Positions 32,938-41,926 of a stretch of 64,000 nt of DNA are shown piece after piece. The notes under the pieces are model-generated. The model had not been told where the DNA came from, did no database searches, and saw nothing but the letters and a program-made list of their open reading frames with translations. Numbering within the stretch: position 1 is the stretch's first letter; each line of letters begins with the position of its first letter. Position numbers and translations under genes: made by a program. Source of the stretch: DATDIC01 sp963777625 (lineage in GTDB: Bacteria > Pseudomonadota > Alphaproteobacteria > Acetobacterales > Acetobacteraceae); NCBI GenBank assembly GCA_963777625.1, contig CAVZRO010000001.1:1-64000 (forward strand). Reading direction: 5' to 3'.

Positions 32938-33897
32938 TCACCCCGCCTCCTCCGGCGTAATGGTCACCCCCACCCGTTCACCCCGACGCAGCACCTCCAT
33001 CGAACTCGCCACCCCCGCGCGCTCGCCGGTGAGCAGGCGGTGCAGATCGTCCACGCCGCCCACCGGCGTGTCGGCAAACCGCACCACCATGTCTCCCACC
33101 TGCACGCCGGCCCGCGCCGCCGGCCCGTCCGGCGTGACTTCCATCGCCAGCGCGCCGGTGCGTAGCGGCAAATCCAGCGCCCGGCGCAGCCGCGTCTGCA
33201 ACGGCACCGTCTGCGTCGCCAGGCCCAGCCGCGCCCGCCGCACCCGCCCGTCGCGCATCAGCCGCATCGCCACATCGGCCGCGGTGTCGATGCCGATCGC
33301 GAAGCAGATCCCTTGCGCCGGCAGGATGGTCGCGGTGTTGATGCCCACCACCCGCCCGGCGCCGGACACCAGCGGCCCGCCCGAGTTGCCCGGATTCAGC
33401 GGCGCGTCGGTCTGGATCACGCTGTCGATCAGCCGCCCCGAGCGAGCCCGCAGCGTGCGGCCCAGCGCACTGACGATCCCCGCCGTCAGCGTGCACTGGA
33501 ACCCGAACGGATTGCCGATCGCCAGCACCAGCTCACCCACATGCAGACCGGCCGACCGCCCCAGCTCCGCGTGCGGCAGCCCGGCGCCCGCCAGCCGCAG
33601 CACCGCGGTATCCGTCTCCGGGTCGTCGCCCACCAGCGTCGCCGCCAGCTCCCGCCCGTCCGTCAGCGACGCACGCAGCCCCGCGGCACCGGAGACCACA
33701 TGGCTGTTGGTCAGCGCATACCCGTCCGGGGTGAAGATCACGCCCGACCCCTGCCCACGCGGACGCCCCTCGGCATCCAGCGCCAGCACGTGCAGCACCG
33801 TCGGCGCCACCCGCTCGAACGCGTGCACGACACGCGCGGAATATGGGTCGAGTGTCTCGTCCAGCTCTGGAGGAAGGCCAATCTGATCTAACGGCAT
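32938..33897 (-). CDS. HtrA-like S1C serine protease with PDZ domain
   Basis: Protease of 319 residues. The triad is intact: His in GYALTNSHVVSG, Asp in DPETDTAVLRL and Ser in LNPGNSGGPLV. A PDZ domain follows (TPDGPAARAGVQVGDMVVRF). There is no signal peptide or membrane anchor at the chosen start (MPLDQIGLPPEL, 33897), so it may be cytoplasmic, unlike classical DegP. An extended reading frame running upstream to 35355 is a shadow of the genes on the other strand. It is divergent from the HtrA-like gene at 34054, 156 bases away. Confidence 0.9.
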   Translation of the reverse strand: MPLDQIGLPPELDETLDPYSARVVHAFERVAPTVLHVLALDAEGRPRGQGSGVIFTPDGYALTNSHVVSGAAGLRASLTDGRELAATLVGDDPETDTAVLRLAGAGLPHAELGRSAGLHVGELVLAIGNPFGFQCTLTAGIVSALGRTLRARSGRLIDSVIQTDAPLNPGNSGGPLVSGAGRVVGINTATILPAQGICFAIGIDTAADVAMRLMRDGRVRRARLGLATQTVPLQTRLRRALDLPLRTGALAMEVTPDGPAARAGVQVGDMVVRFADTPVGGVDDLHRLLTGERAGVASSMEVLRRGERVGVTITPEEAG

Positions 33898-34053
33898 GGC
33901 AGTGCCTGCGATGTGACGAAAAGGGCACCGATATGGGTGTGTCCGCCACCCAGGGTCACCCGGCCACACGGCCAGGGGCGCCCCCCACCATCCGGCCGAT
34001 GGCGGCGCCGCCTGCCGTCGCGCATGCTCGGGCACCGAACACAGGAGACAACC

Positions 34054-35004
34054 ATGGCGATCGAGGATTTGGCACGGCTTTCCGACGGGCTGGCGGAAAT
34101 GGTCGCGGCGGCGGGCGGTCTCGTCGTCGGGCTGCGCGCCGCCGGCAACGGCCGCACCCCAGCCGGCAGCATTGGGGCTGGCCGCACCCCAGCCAGTCGG
34201 ACAGGCGGCAGCCGCGCCGGCAGCGGCATCCTGTGGCGCGACGGCATCGTGGTGACCTCCGAGCAGGCGCTGCCCGACGCGCCGGAGTACGTCACGCTGC
34301 TCCCCGGCGGCGCTGAGGCGCCCGCCACCCTTGCCGGCCGCGACCGCGGCACCAACGTCGCCGCGCTGCGCGTGGAAGCCGCCGCGCCGGCCCGGGATCG
34401 CGGCGAACCTGCCGGCCCCGGCGCCCTGGCGGTCACGCTCGGCAGTGACGGCGCCGGCGGCTGCGCCGCGCGCCTCGGCATGGTGCACCGGCTCGGACCG
34501 CCCTGGCACAGCATGGCGGGCGGACGCATCGACCGGCTGATCCGCCTCGACGTTCGGCTGTCCAGCGCGGAGGAAGGCGGCCCGGTGCTGGACCTGCGGG
34601 GCCGGCTGCTCGGCATGTCCACGCTCGGGCCGCGCCGCCACGCCCTGGTGATCCCGCCCGCCACGATCGACCGGGTGCTCGACCCCCTGCTGTCGCAGGG
34701 CCGCGTGCCGCGTGGCTGGCTCGGCGTGGCGTTGCAGCCGGTGGCGCTGCCCGATGCCATGCAGGCCACCGCCGGCTGCGGCTCCGGCCTGATGGTGATG
34801 TCGCTGCACGCCGGCGGTCCCGCCGACCAGGCCGGCCTCCTGCCCGGCGACATCCTGCTCGCGCTCGACGGCGTTCCGAGCACGACACTGCGCCGCCTTG
34901 CCCAGCACCTGGCCCCCGAGCGTGTCGGCGCCGCCTGCGCCCTCCGCATCGTCCGCGCCGGGGCCGTGCAGGACGTCCAGGCCACCATCGGCGCCCGGCC
35001 TTGA
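34054..35004 (+). CDS. HtrA-like protein lacking the catalytic triad, with PDZ domain
   Basis: A 316-residue relative of the S1C proteases. Aligning it by eye with the active neighbour, the His box (TNSHVV) reads TSEQAL, the Asp box (TDTAVL) reads TNVAAL and the Ser box (GNSGGPL) reads AEEGGPV: all three catalytic residues are replaced. The scaffold and PDZ domain (GPADQAGLLPGDILLALDGV) remain intact, so this is likely a non-proteolytic binding protein. It starts after CAGGAGA and is followed 24 bases later by a LuxR-type regulator, suggesting an operon. Confidence 0.88.
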   Translation: MAIEDLARLSDGLAEMVAAAGGLVVGLRAAGNGRTPAGSIGAGRTPASRTGGSRAGSGILWRDGIVVTSEQALPDAPEYVTLLPGGAEAPATLAGRDRGTNVAALRVEAAAPARDRGEPAGPGALAVTLGSDGAGGCAARLGMVHRLGPPWHSMAGGRIDRLIRLDVRLSSAEEGGPVLDLRGRLLGMSTLGPRRHALVIPPATIDRVLDPLLSQGRVPRGWLGVALQPVALPDAMQATAGCGSGLMVMSLHAGGPADQAGLLPGDILLALDGVPSTTLRRLAQHLAPERVGAACALRIVRAGAVQDVQATIGARP

Positions 35005-35028
35005 GCGCCCGCCCTCGAGTGCCCGGCC

Positions 35029-35586
35029 TTGAATGATGGGCTGCGGGTCGCACTGCTCGCCGCCGACGCGGTGCGGCAGCGCGGCCTCGCGGCCCTGGTG
35101 GCCGCCGCCGGCCATGCGGTAACAGACGAAACCGATAGCGCGGACGTCCTGCTCGCGGACGCCGAGGCAATCGACGCCGGCAGCCCGTCCCCATCCATCC
35201 CCATCATCGTGCTCGGCCTGGATGACCCGGACGCGTCCTACGCCGGCATCCTGCCGCGCGCGCCGTCGCCCGATCTGCTGGATGCGGCGGTGCGGGCGGT
35301 TGCCGCCGGCCTGGCGGTGCGCGCACCGCCCGACCAGGCCGAGCATGGTTTCCACCCGGCCCCCTCGCTACCGCTCGATCCGCCGGCGCCGTTGCTCACG
35401 CCGCGCGAGATCGAAGTGCTGGCGGCGATCGGCCAGGGCCTGAGCAACAAGGAAGTCGCGCGCCGGCTGGATATTTCCACCCACACGGTGAAGTTTCACC
35501 TGGAAGCGGCGTTCCGCAAGCTGGGCGCCACCACCCGTGCTGAGGCGGTGGCAAAAGGCCTCCGCCGCCGTCTGATCGAGGTTTAG
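35029..35586 (+). CDS. LuxR-family regulator with degenerate receiver domain
   Basis: DNA-binding protein of 185 residues. The C-terminal GerE/LuxR helix-turn-helix is clear: LTPREIEVLAAIGQGLSNKE then VARRLDISTHTVKFHLEAAF. The N-terminal ~110 residues have the shape of a receiver (VALLAADAVRQRGLAALV, SADVLLADAEAID, IPIIVLGLDD), but the usual acidic pocket and Lys are not convincing, so phosphorylation may not control it. The reading frame offers a TTG start at 35029; an ATG four bases later is out of frame. Its position after the triad-less HtrA-like gene suggests shared signalling. Confidence 0.85.
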   Translation: MNDGLRVALLAADAVRQRGLAALVAAAGHAVTDETDSADVLLADAEAIDAGSPSPSIPIIVLGLDDPDASYAGILPRAPSPDLLDAAVRAVAAGLAVRAPPDQAEHGFHPAPSLPLDPPAPLLTPREIEVLAAIGQGLSNKEVARRLDISTHTVKFHLEAAFRKLGATTRAEAVAKGLRRRLIEV

Positions 35587-35600
35587 CCAGAAACCACCCC

Positions 35601-35830
35601 GATCGTCATTCCCGCGTAATACCAACCCGCATTGATGCTGGCCCTTCCCGTCATGGCCGGCCCCTTTCCGTCATGGCCGGGCTTGTCCGGCTTGTCCCGG
35701 CCATCCATGACTTTGTCGCCCACCGCGCTGCTCGTTCGCTTCACGTTGCTCCGGGCAACACCGACAGGATGAGTTATTCCCAATGCGGCCCGGTATAAGA
35801 TCGTCATTCCTGCGAAAGCAGGAATCCATC
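35601..35830. repeat. Dispersed repeat A, copy 3, flanked by REP-like sequence
   Basis: Repeat A occupies 35617-35798, from TAATACCAACCCGCATTGAT to CCAATGCGGCCCGGTATAA, with two tandem units and the conserved core. It is directly flanked by GATCGTCATTCC: at 35601-35612 and at 35799-35810 (15 of 16 bases agree if extended). The right-hand copy runs on into the REP palindrome TTCCTGCGAAAGCAGGAA. This is the cleanest case for the repeat having moved into a REP with target duplication. The rest of 35587-35956 has no gene. Confidence 0.8.
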
Positions 35831-35956
35831 TGTCGCTCGACGGACTCCCACCTCCATGGCCACGACGAATAGCCTGTTGCGCGATGCGATCCTGCGGCCG
35901 CGATAACCGCGCGCCGCCAACCGGCACCGCTGCAACAGATCGGGCCTCACCACCAA

Positions 35957-37570
35957 CTATCGTCCCAGCGACACCCCGCCATAAGGCTGGCTGCCGAGCA
36001 CGCTCGGCCGCAACCCCTGCACCTCCTTCCGCAGCGCCACGTACGCCCGCACATCCGCCAGCCTGACCAGCGGCACATCGTCGTACATCGCCTGCTGCGC
36101 CTGTTCGTACAGCCGCACGCGCGTATCTTGATCGGCGGTCAGGTTCGCCGCCCGCACCGCCTTGTCGTAAACATCGCTGCAATAGTGTGGCGCGTTGGCC
36201 GGCGCGCCGCACAGGAAACTCAGCATGATTTCGCTCGGATCGGGATAATCCCAGATCTCCCCCAGCATTCCCACCGCCGCATCACCGTCCCGGATGCGCC
36301 GCAAATACTCGCCCCATTCATATGTAACGATCCGTGCCTTCACGCCGATCTTCGCCCAGTCCGCCTGGATCATCTCCGCCGCGCGCCGGCCGTTGGGCAT
36401 ATAGGGACGCACCACCGGGATGGCCCACAGCTCGGTGCTGAACCCGTTCGGATACCCGGCCTCCCCCAGCAACTGCTTCGCCTTGGCCGGATCATACCCG
36501 TACGGCTGCAACGCCGCGTCATGCCCCCACAGCGCCGGAGGCACCAGCGCCGCCGCCGCGCGGCCACCGCCCTGGAACACGTCCGCCACCAGGTCCGGCA
36601 TGTCGATCGCCATCGCCAGCGCCTGGCGCACCCGCTTGTCGTCGAACGGCTTCTGGTCCGTGCGAAAGAAGATGTAACTGATCGTCGTGGTATCCGCGCT
36701 CTGCACGCTCAGCGCGGGGTTGTTGCGGATCGCTACCAGATCGGCGGGATTCGGATAGCGTGCGATCTGGCATTCGTTGGTGCGCAGCTTGGCATACCGC
36801 ACCGACGGATTTGGCGTCACCGCGAACACCAGATTGTCCACCTTGGCGGCGCGACCCGCCTGCCCGCCCCCCGTGCCCCAGAAATCCTTGAAGGCGCGAA
36901 ACCGCACCAGCATGTCCTTCTGATACTGCACCAGTTGGAACGGCCCGGTGCCGATCAGCTCCGTATCCAGCGCCTCCGGCTTGCCGGCCTTTTCCAGCGC
37001 GGCGGCATACTCCGCCGACAGGATCGAGAATGGCGGTATCGACAGCGCCGGCACCAGCGCCGCGTTCGGCGCCTTCAGCGTGAACGCCACCGTGTCGTCG
37101 CTGACCTTGGTGACCGACGCCAGATCGGGCGCCAGCAGATCGACGAATTCAGGAAAGTTTCCGTTGGCGCTTTTATAGAACGGATTCATCGCATCGAACA
37201 TCCGCCGGAAGCTGAACACGACATCGTCGGCATCGAGATCCCGCGTCGGCGCAAACCGCGCGTTGGACTGAAACCTCACCCCGTGCCGCAGCCTGAACAC
37301 ATACCGCAACCCGTCCGGCGATACCGTCCAGGACTCCGCCAGCGCCGGCTGCACCGCCGACCCGCCCGGCTCGATCTCCACCAGCCGGTCGGACACCTGC
37401 TCGGAGACATCGAAGCTCGTCGTGCTGAGCTGCGCATTGAGGAAATCGGGCGCCGCCTCCGTGCACACCACCAGGGTATCGGCACGGGCGATACCGGAAC
37501 CGATCGCCAGGCACGCGGCCAGCAATGCAGCGCAAATCCCAATCAACCTGTTGCCGGCCACTTTGATCAC
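35957..37570 (-). CDS. ABC transporter substrate-binding protein, family 5 (peptide/nickel type)
   Basis: Periplasmic binding protein of about 537 residues. A signal peptide (LIGICAALLAACLAIGSGIA) precedes the SBP_bac_5 fold: LVVCTEAAPDFLNAQ, LAESWTVSPDGLRYVFRLR, the TRDLDADDVVFSFRRMFDA segment, GTGPFQLVQYQKD, KPFDDKRVRQALAMAID and YGYDPAKAKQLLGEAGYPNG. It resembles DppA. GTG codons at 37570 or 37561 fit a GGAG site; an ATG at 37633 is possible. No permease or ATPase genes of this type are adjacent. Confidence 0.9.
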   Translation of the reverse strand: MIKVAGNRLIGICAALLAACLAIGSGIARADTLVVCTEAAPDFLNAQLSTTSFDVSEQVSDRLVEIEPGGSAVQPALAESWTVSPDGLRYVFRLRHGVRFQSNARFAPTRDLDADDVVFSFRRMFDAMNPFYKSANGNFPEFVDLLAPDLASVTKVSDDTVAFTLKAPNAALVPALSIPPFSILSAEYAAALEKAGKPEALDTELIGTGPFQLVQYQKDMLVRFRAFKDFWGTGGGQAGRAAKVDNLVFAVTPNPSVRYAKLRTNECQIARYPNPADLVAIRNNPALSVQSADTTTISYIFFRTDQKPFDDKRVRQALAMAIDMPDLVADVFQGGGRAAAALVPPALWGHDAALQPYGYDPAKAKQLLGEAGYPNGFSTELWAIPVVRPYMPNGRRAAEMIQADWAKIGVKARIVTYEWGEYLRRIRDGDAAVGMLGEIWDYPDPSEIMLSFLCGAPANAPHYCSDVYDKAVRAANLTADQDTRVRLYEQAQQAMYDDVPLVRLADVRAYVALRKEVQGLRPSVLGSQPYGGVSLGR

Positions 37571-37648
37571 TCCGTTCGATCGCGGACCCTGCACCCTGGG
37601 CCGAGTATGCGTCGAACGACTTCTTGCCGGCAAAGGCAGGCCAGCGCG

Positions 37649-38131
37649 CTATCGCGGTCCCGAATCGAAGTCGCAGGTCGCCCCGCCACCATCCTTCCGC
37701 GCAATTGCAGCCGGATCGATCACGCAGCTCATCGCATGAATGCCCTCATGGATCGTGCCCGCCGCGCCTTCCGGCGATACGCCTGCCTCGTTCATGGTCG
37801 CGAACAGTTCATTGGCGCGACGCCCGTCCAGCCTGATCGTTGTCGCGCCAAACCTCAGCCCGCACGCGAACGCAGCGATATCGACATCACCGGCACGGCA
37901 GATGACGGCGTCGGCGGTGACGTGGATCGTTGCCGTGGTCGACGCGCGCCCGCCTGTACCATCGAGCAGCCCGGCCAGCGCAGCCTTGTCGTGGCCGCTC
38001 AACATCGTCGAGTACGAGCCGACAAGCGCAGCAAGCGCCAAAGCGCCATGACCGAAGGCCGTTGCCGCCACAGCGGACGGCGTTGCTGCCGCCAGCGCCA
38101 GTCCCATTGCTGCTGCCGGGGGAATCCGCAT
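37649..38131 (-). CDS. Secreted protein of unknown function
   Basis: About 160 residues with a signal peptide (MRIPPAAAMGLALAAATPSA). The mature part has no recognised domain. Notable segments are ATTTATIHVTADAVICRAGD-like beta strands, TTIRLDGRRANELFATMNEA and the C-terminal AMSCVIDPAAIARKDGGGAT. Three or four Cys suggest a disulfide. It is divergent from the M20 gene. The frame is supported by the signal peptide and sensible composition only. Confidence 0.6.
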   Translation of the reverse strand: MRIPPAAAMGLALAAATPSAVAATAFGHGALALAALVGSYSTMLSGHDKAALAGLLDGTGGRASTTATIHVTADAVICRAGDVDIAAFACGLRFGATTIRLDGRRANELFATMNEAGVSPEGAAGTIHEGIHAMSCVIDPAAIARKDGGGATCDFDSGPR

Positions 38132-38217
38132 CCTGCTCTGTAGCACGCGTGATCGCGGCGCTGGCCCCCGGTCGGAACCGCTTCCACCCATTCCGCTCCC
38201 GTCCTACACCACCCGCC

Positions 38218-39513
38218 ATGACCGCCTTTCCCCTCGACCCTGCAATCCGCCGCGCCATCCTGCAATCCGTCGATTCTCTCCAGGACGACGCGATCACCCT
38301 GCTCTCCAGCCTGGTCCGGCACCGCAGCCTGCTCGGCCAGGAGCACTCCTGCCTTGCTGCGATGGAGGGCATCTATCGCTCCCTCGGGCTCGAGCCCCGT
38401 CGCATCCCGGTCAACCCCGCCGCCCTGCAAGACCATCCGGGCTTTTCGCCACCGCTGATCGACTACACCGGCCGCGACCCGGTCGTCGCCCTGCACCACC
38501 CGAATGCGGTCAGGGGCCGCAGCCTGCTGCTGCAAGGCCATGTCGATGTGGTGCCGGAAGGCGCGCCCGACCTGTGGACCACCCCGCCCTTCGAACCTTC
38601 CATCCGCAACAACCGCCTGTATGGCCGCGGCGCCGCCGACATGAAGGCCGGTATCGTCGCCTACGTAACCGCCTTCCGCGCGCTCGCGACCGCCGGCCTG
38701 CAGCCCGCCGCGGAGGTCCAGCTTGCCGCCGTCATCGAGGAAGAATGCACCGGCAACGGCGCCCTCGCCGTGATGCAGGCGCTGCCGAAGCCCGACGCCT
38801 GCCTGATCCCCGAACCCGGCCCCGGCCACCCGGCGCTGTACGTGGCAGAGGTCGGCGTCGTCTGGGCCTGGGTCACCGTCACCGGCCGCCCCGCTCATGT
38901 CCGCGACATGCAGGCGGGCGTCAACGCCATCGAGGCCGCCGCCGCGATCGCCGCCCGTTTCAAGCATTACGAAATCGAGATGAACCGCGCCGAGCGCCGC
39001 CACCCCGCCTTCGCCGCCGACAATCACCCGATCAACGTCAATCTCGGCACCATCGAAGGTGGCGAGTGGAACAGCTCCGTTCCCACCCGCGCGCGCATCG
39101 GCCTGCGGGTCGGTGTCATGCCCGGCCATTCCTGCCGGGAGGTTGCCAACGAGATCAGGCGCCTGGTCGCCGACGCGGCCCGCGACTTGAACGGCGCCCG
39201 GGCCGACGTCGAGTTCAAGGGCTTCATGGCCGACGGGTGCACCTTCCCCGCGGACCAGGACATCTCGCGTCTCGTCGCGGTCACGCACACAGACCTGTCA
39301 GGCGAGCCGTTGCGCCACTACGCCGCCACCGGCCTCACCGATGCCCGTTTCTACCGGCTGTATCAGGATACCCAGGCCACCTGCTATGGCCCAGACTCCG
39401 ACAACATTCACGGTATCGACGAAAGCGTCGGTCTCGACTCGCTCCGCCACGTCACCCGCGTCATCGCGCTGACCATCGCCACCTGGTGCGGCGTGGAACA
39501 TCGGCGCGCCTGA
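38218..39513 (+). CDS. M20-family deacylase/peptidase (ArgE/DapE-like)
   Basis: Zinc hydrolase of 431 residues. The metal-site blocks are present: LLLQGHVDVVPEG (His and Asp ligands), GRGAADMKAGIVAYV (bridging Asp), VIEEECTGNGAL (catalytic Glu-Glu pair) and the late His in DNIHGIDESVGLDS. The dimerisation domain is inserted at TGRPAHVRDMQAG. Members remove acyl groups from amino acids or cut small peptides; the substrate cannot be decided. The gene stands alone after a short gap and shows no frame damage. Confidence 0.92.
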   Translation: MTAFPLDPAIRRAILQSVDSLQDDAITLLSSLVRHRSLLGQEHSCLAAMEGIYRSLGLEPRRIPVNPAALQDHPGFSPPLIDYTGRDPVVALHHPNAVRGRSLLLQGHVDVVPEGAPDLWTTPPFEPSIRNNRLYGRGAADMKAGIVAYVTAFRALATAGLQPAAEVQLAAVIEEECTGNGALAVMQALPKPDACLIPEPGPGHPALYVAEVGVVWAWVTVTGRPAHVRDMQAGVNAIEAAAAIAARFKHYEIEMNRAERRHPAFAADNHPINVNLGTIEGGEWNSSVPTRARIGLRVGVMPGHSCREVANEIRRLVADAARDLNGARADVEFKGFMADGCTFPADQDISRLVAVTHTDLSGEPLRHYAATGLTDARFYRLYQDTQATCYGPDSDNIHGIDESVGLDSLRHVTRVIALTIATWCGVEHRRA

Positions 39514-39713
39514 GTTGAGCCTGCTGCAACCGCTGCTGTTGGGCGGCTCTTTCGCGTGCATGGCCTTCCTGGCAGCCGCTTTCTGTCGCAACTTCTCGGG
39601 AAAGGGCGACGGCGGTTAACTGCCAGCGGCTCGGATCGGCAGCGCCTTCGGCATGAGCTGCTGACCGCCGCTACCGCGTTATCATCGCACCGCCTAGAGG
39701 ATGCTGATCCAGT

Positions 39714-40001
39714 TCAACGAGCAACACTTTCATACCTATGTTTCATGCGGAATAGCAGGTTTTGCACACGCCCGTTGCCTAGAAAGAGATAAGCGGTAAA
39801 TACAAAGGCAGCGATATAAACAAGTAGGTTATACGGCCAGCACAGCGGTGTAATTAGCTGAATTATAGTGCCCTCAAAAGATAGAATAAATCCTAGCGCG
39901 ACATAGATATAACTCCAACTCTCTGGCCCTCACCGAACTGTCAGATCGGCTTTCAAGGTCGAATTTGCTGTTGCCTTACCGGACAACTCCGCCATTGTCA
40001 T
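39714..40001 (-). pseudogene. Small two-helix membrane protein with internal TGA
   Basis: A reading frame of 96 codons beginning ATG ACA ATG at 40001 has one stop, TGA at 39930-39932 (codon 24). After it the frame continues as a convincing membrane protein: SWSYIYVALGFILSFEGTII, then PLCWPYNLLVYIAAFVFTAY and a basic tail (LLFRMKHRYESVAR). The surrounding DNA is AT-rich (about 40% GC over 39781-39900), far below the neighbours. It looks like a transferred gene cut by one nonsense change, or a read error of TGG. The remaining ~200 bases back to 39514 hold no gene. Confidence 0.6.
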
Positions 40002-40168
40002 TCACCATCCCCTCATGACGCCAGCCGTGAGATCGCGCTGTGGCTGACGTTAGTGTCCATCCGAGAACACTGCGAGTCATTTGAGTTGGTTAGCGGAACC
40101 GCCCGAAGCCATTGATCCGGCTCGGATTCCTGTGGGTCTATACACGGCACAGATTGGCGAGGTGCCGC

Positions 40169-41033
40169 ATGTGGACGACAGAGAATCGCTGCCGCTATGA
40201 CCGCAGCAAGCTGCGCTACCCCAGCGACTTGACCGACCAGGAATGGGCGTTGATCGAGCCGCTGATCCCACCAGCCAAGACGGGCGGCAACAAGCGGACC
40301 GTGGATGAGCGGGAGATTGTCAGCGGGTTGATGTACATCCTCAGCACCGGTTGCCAGTGGGCGTCGCTGCCGAAGGACCTGCCGCCGCGCAGTACCGTCA
40401 ACGACTATTTCCGGCGCTGGGATGACGACGGCACACTCGAGCGCATCCATCATGTCCTGTATGTGCAATGCCGTGAACTGGCCGGCCGGGAAGCCAACCC
40501 CACGGCCGGGATCATCGACAGCCAGAGCATCAAGAGCGCAGAAAAAGGGGGCTCCGCATTGATCCGTCGGGTTATGACGCCGGCAAGAAGATCAACGGCA
40601 AGAAGCGGCATATTCTGGTCGACACCCAGGGTCTGCTGATGCAGGCCGTAGTTCACGCCGCCGACATCCAGAGCCTGCCCTCGGGCTTGACCCGAGGGAC
40701 CGCGACGGCGGCTTGCTGGTGATGGGATCGCTGTTCGGACTGTTCCCGTTCCTGCTCAAGCTCTATGCCGACAGCGGCTATCAGGGGCCGAAGTTCCAGC
40801 AGGGGCTGCGTGTGGTATGCAAGCAGGTCAACCTGGAGATCGTGAAGCGCTCCGAGATCGGCAAATTCGTAGTGTTACCCAAGCGCTGGATCGTAGAACG
40901 CACCATCGCCTGGCTGAACCGGTGCCGGCGATTGGCCAAGGACTGGGAATGTCTCAATCGAAACGCTCTTGGCTTCCTGCGTTGGGCCTCCATCCGCCTG
41001 ATGGTCAGAAAGCTTTGTCAGAACATAATATGA
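40169..41033 (+). pseudogene. IS5-family transposase, frameshifted
   Basis: Reads MWTTENRCRYDRSKLRYPSD to IKSAEKGG in the first frame. The next conserved stretch (IDPSGYDAGKKINGKKRHIL) is in the -1 frame. The final part (LFGLFPFLLKLYADSGYQGP to MVRKLCQNII) lies in another frame. The first change coincides with a slippery A5G5 run and may be programmed. The second is caused by a 26-base insertion holding the palindrome CCCTCGGGCTTGACCCGAGG. Copy 1 has the same insertion, so the element was already defective when it was copied. Confidence 0.88.
40542..40551 (+). other. Candidate -1 ribosomal frameshift site in IS5 transposase
   Basis: AAAAAGGGGG where the two transposase reading frames overlap. 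Slipping back one base gives KGGLRIDPSGYDAGKK, which continues the family consensus. IS5 elements of the IS427 type are known to make their transposase this way. The same run is in copy 1 at 24181-24190. Confidence 0.6.
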
Positions 41034-41149
41034 TCCCGGATGGACTCTTAAAGCTGCGGGTGATGTAGCGGCTCGGCTCGCTTCCCGCCGCCGCCGTACG
41101 GCCGCAGCTCTCTTGACAGCCGCTTTCTCCACCGCAACGACGCTGCTCT

Positions 41150-41926
41150 TCAACCCACCCCCACCGTCTGCCGGCTCAACGCCACGCTCTCCTCCGCCGT
41201 CAGCGCGTCCTCGAACCGCCATTCCTCCGCCGAAGCCCCTGCCAGCGACTGGATCCGCTCCTCGTCCGCCGCCAGCTCCGCCGCCGTCCCCGACCACGCC
41301 ATCACGCCATGGTCCAGCACGAATGCCTGGTCGGCGATCTCCAGGCTCGCCCGCACATTCTGCTCCACCAGCAGCACCGACATGCCTTCCCCGCGCATCC
41401 CGGCCACGATGCGGAACACCTCCTGCACGATCAGCGGCGCCAGCCCCTGCGAGGGCTCGTCCAGGATCAGCAGCCGCGGGTTCAGCAGCAGCGCGCGGCC
41501 AATCGACAGCATCTCCTGCTCGCCGCCCGAAAGCTGCCGCCCCCGGTTCTGCTTCCGCTCCGCCAGCCGAGGAAAAGTGCGGAACACCCGCTCGATCGTC
41601 CACGCGCCGGGCCGTTCCAGCGGCACCCGCAGATTGTCCTCCACCGTCAGGTTGGGAAAGATCCGCCGCCCTTCCGGCACATACCCCACCCCGAGCTGCG
41701 CAATACGGAACGGCGGCAGCCGCGTCGTCTCCTTGCCGAACACCGTCACGCGCCCGCTGCGCGCCGGCGTCAGCCCGACCAGGCTGCGCAGCGTGGTGGT
41801 CTTGCCAGCCCCGTTGCGCCCGAGCAACGTGGTGATCTGCCCCTCCGGCACCGTCAGCCCGACATCGTGCAGGATATGGCTCTTGCCGTAGTAGGTATTG
41901 AGCCCCTCGGCCTCCAGTGCGTTCAT
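41150..41926 (-). CDS. livF: Branched-chain amino acid-type ABC transporter ATPase LivF (system 1)
   Basis: ATPase of 258 residues. Walker A is LLGRNGAGKTTTLRSL, the signature LSGGEQEMLSIGRAL and Walker B RLLILDEPSQGLAP. The C-terminus runs about 20 residues past a typical LivF. Last gene of livKHMGF system 1, overlapping livG by ATGA. The IS5 copy lies immediately downstream, so it has not disturbed the operon. Confidence 0.95.
   Translation of the reverse strand: MNALEAEGLNTYYGKSHILHDVGLTVPEGQITTLLGRNGAGKTTTLRSLVGLTPARSGRVTVFGKETTRLPPFRIAQLGVGYVPEGRRIFPNLTVEDNLRVPLERPGAWTIERVFRTFPRLAERKQNRGRQLSGGEQEMLSIGRALLLNPRLLILDEPSQGLAPLIVQEVFRIVAGMRGEGMSVLLVEQNVRASLEIADQAFVLDHGVMAWSGTAAELAADEERIQSLAGASAEEWRFEDALTAEESVALSRQTVGVG

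Larger units (their letters stand above)
40053..41047 (+). mobile_element. IS5-family element, copy 2 (995 bp)
   Basis: Same element as at 23692-26597 but without the intron. Flanked by TTA (40050-40052 and 41048-41050), the TNA-type target duplication of the IS427 subgroup. The ends carry the GTCCATCCG inverted repeat. It lies between the AT-rich small-gene patch and the 3' end of livF, about 100 bases from the livF stop. Confidence 0.93.

Noticed and set aside
33898..35355. A long N-terminal extension of the HtrA protease on the minus strand
   Set aside because: It overlaps the triad-less HtrA-like gene and the LuxR gene on the other strand, both with clear domains. The protease start at 33897 has the family N-terminus.
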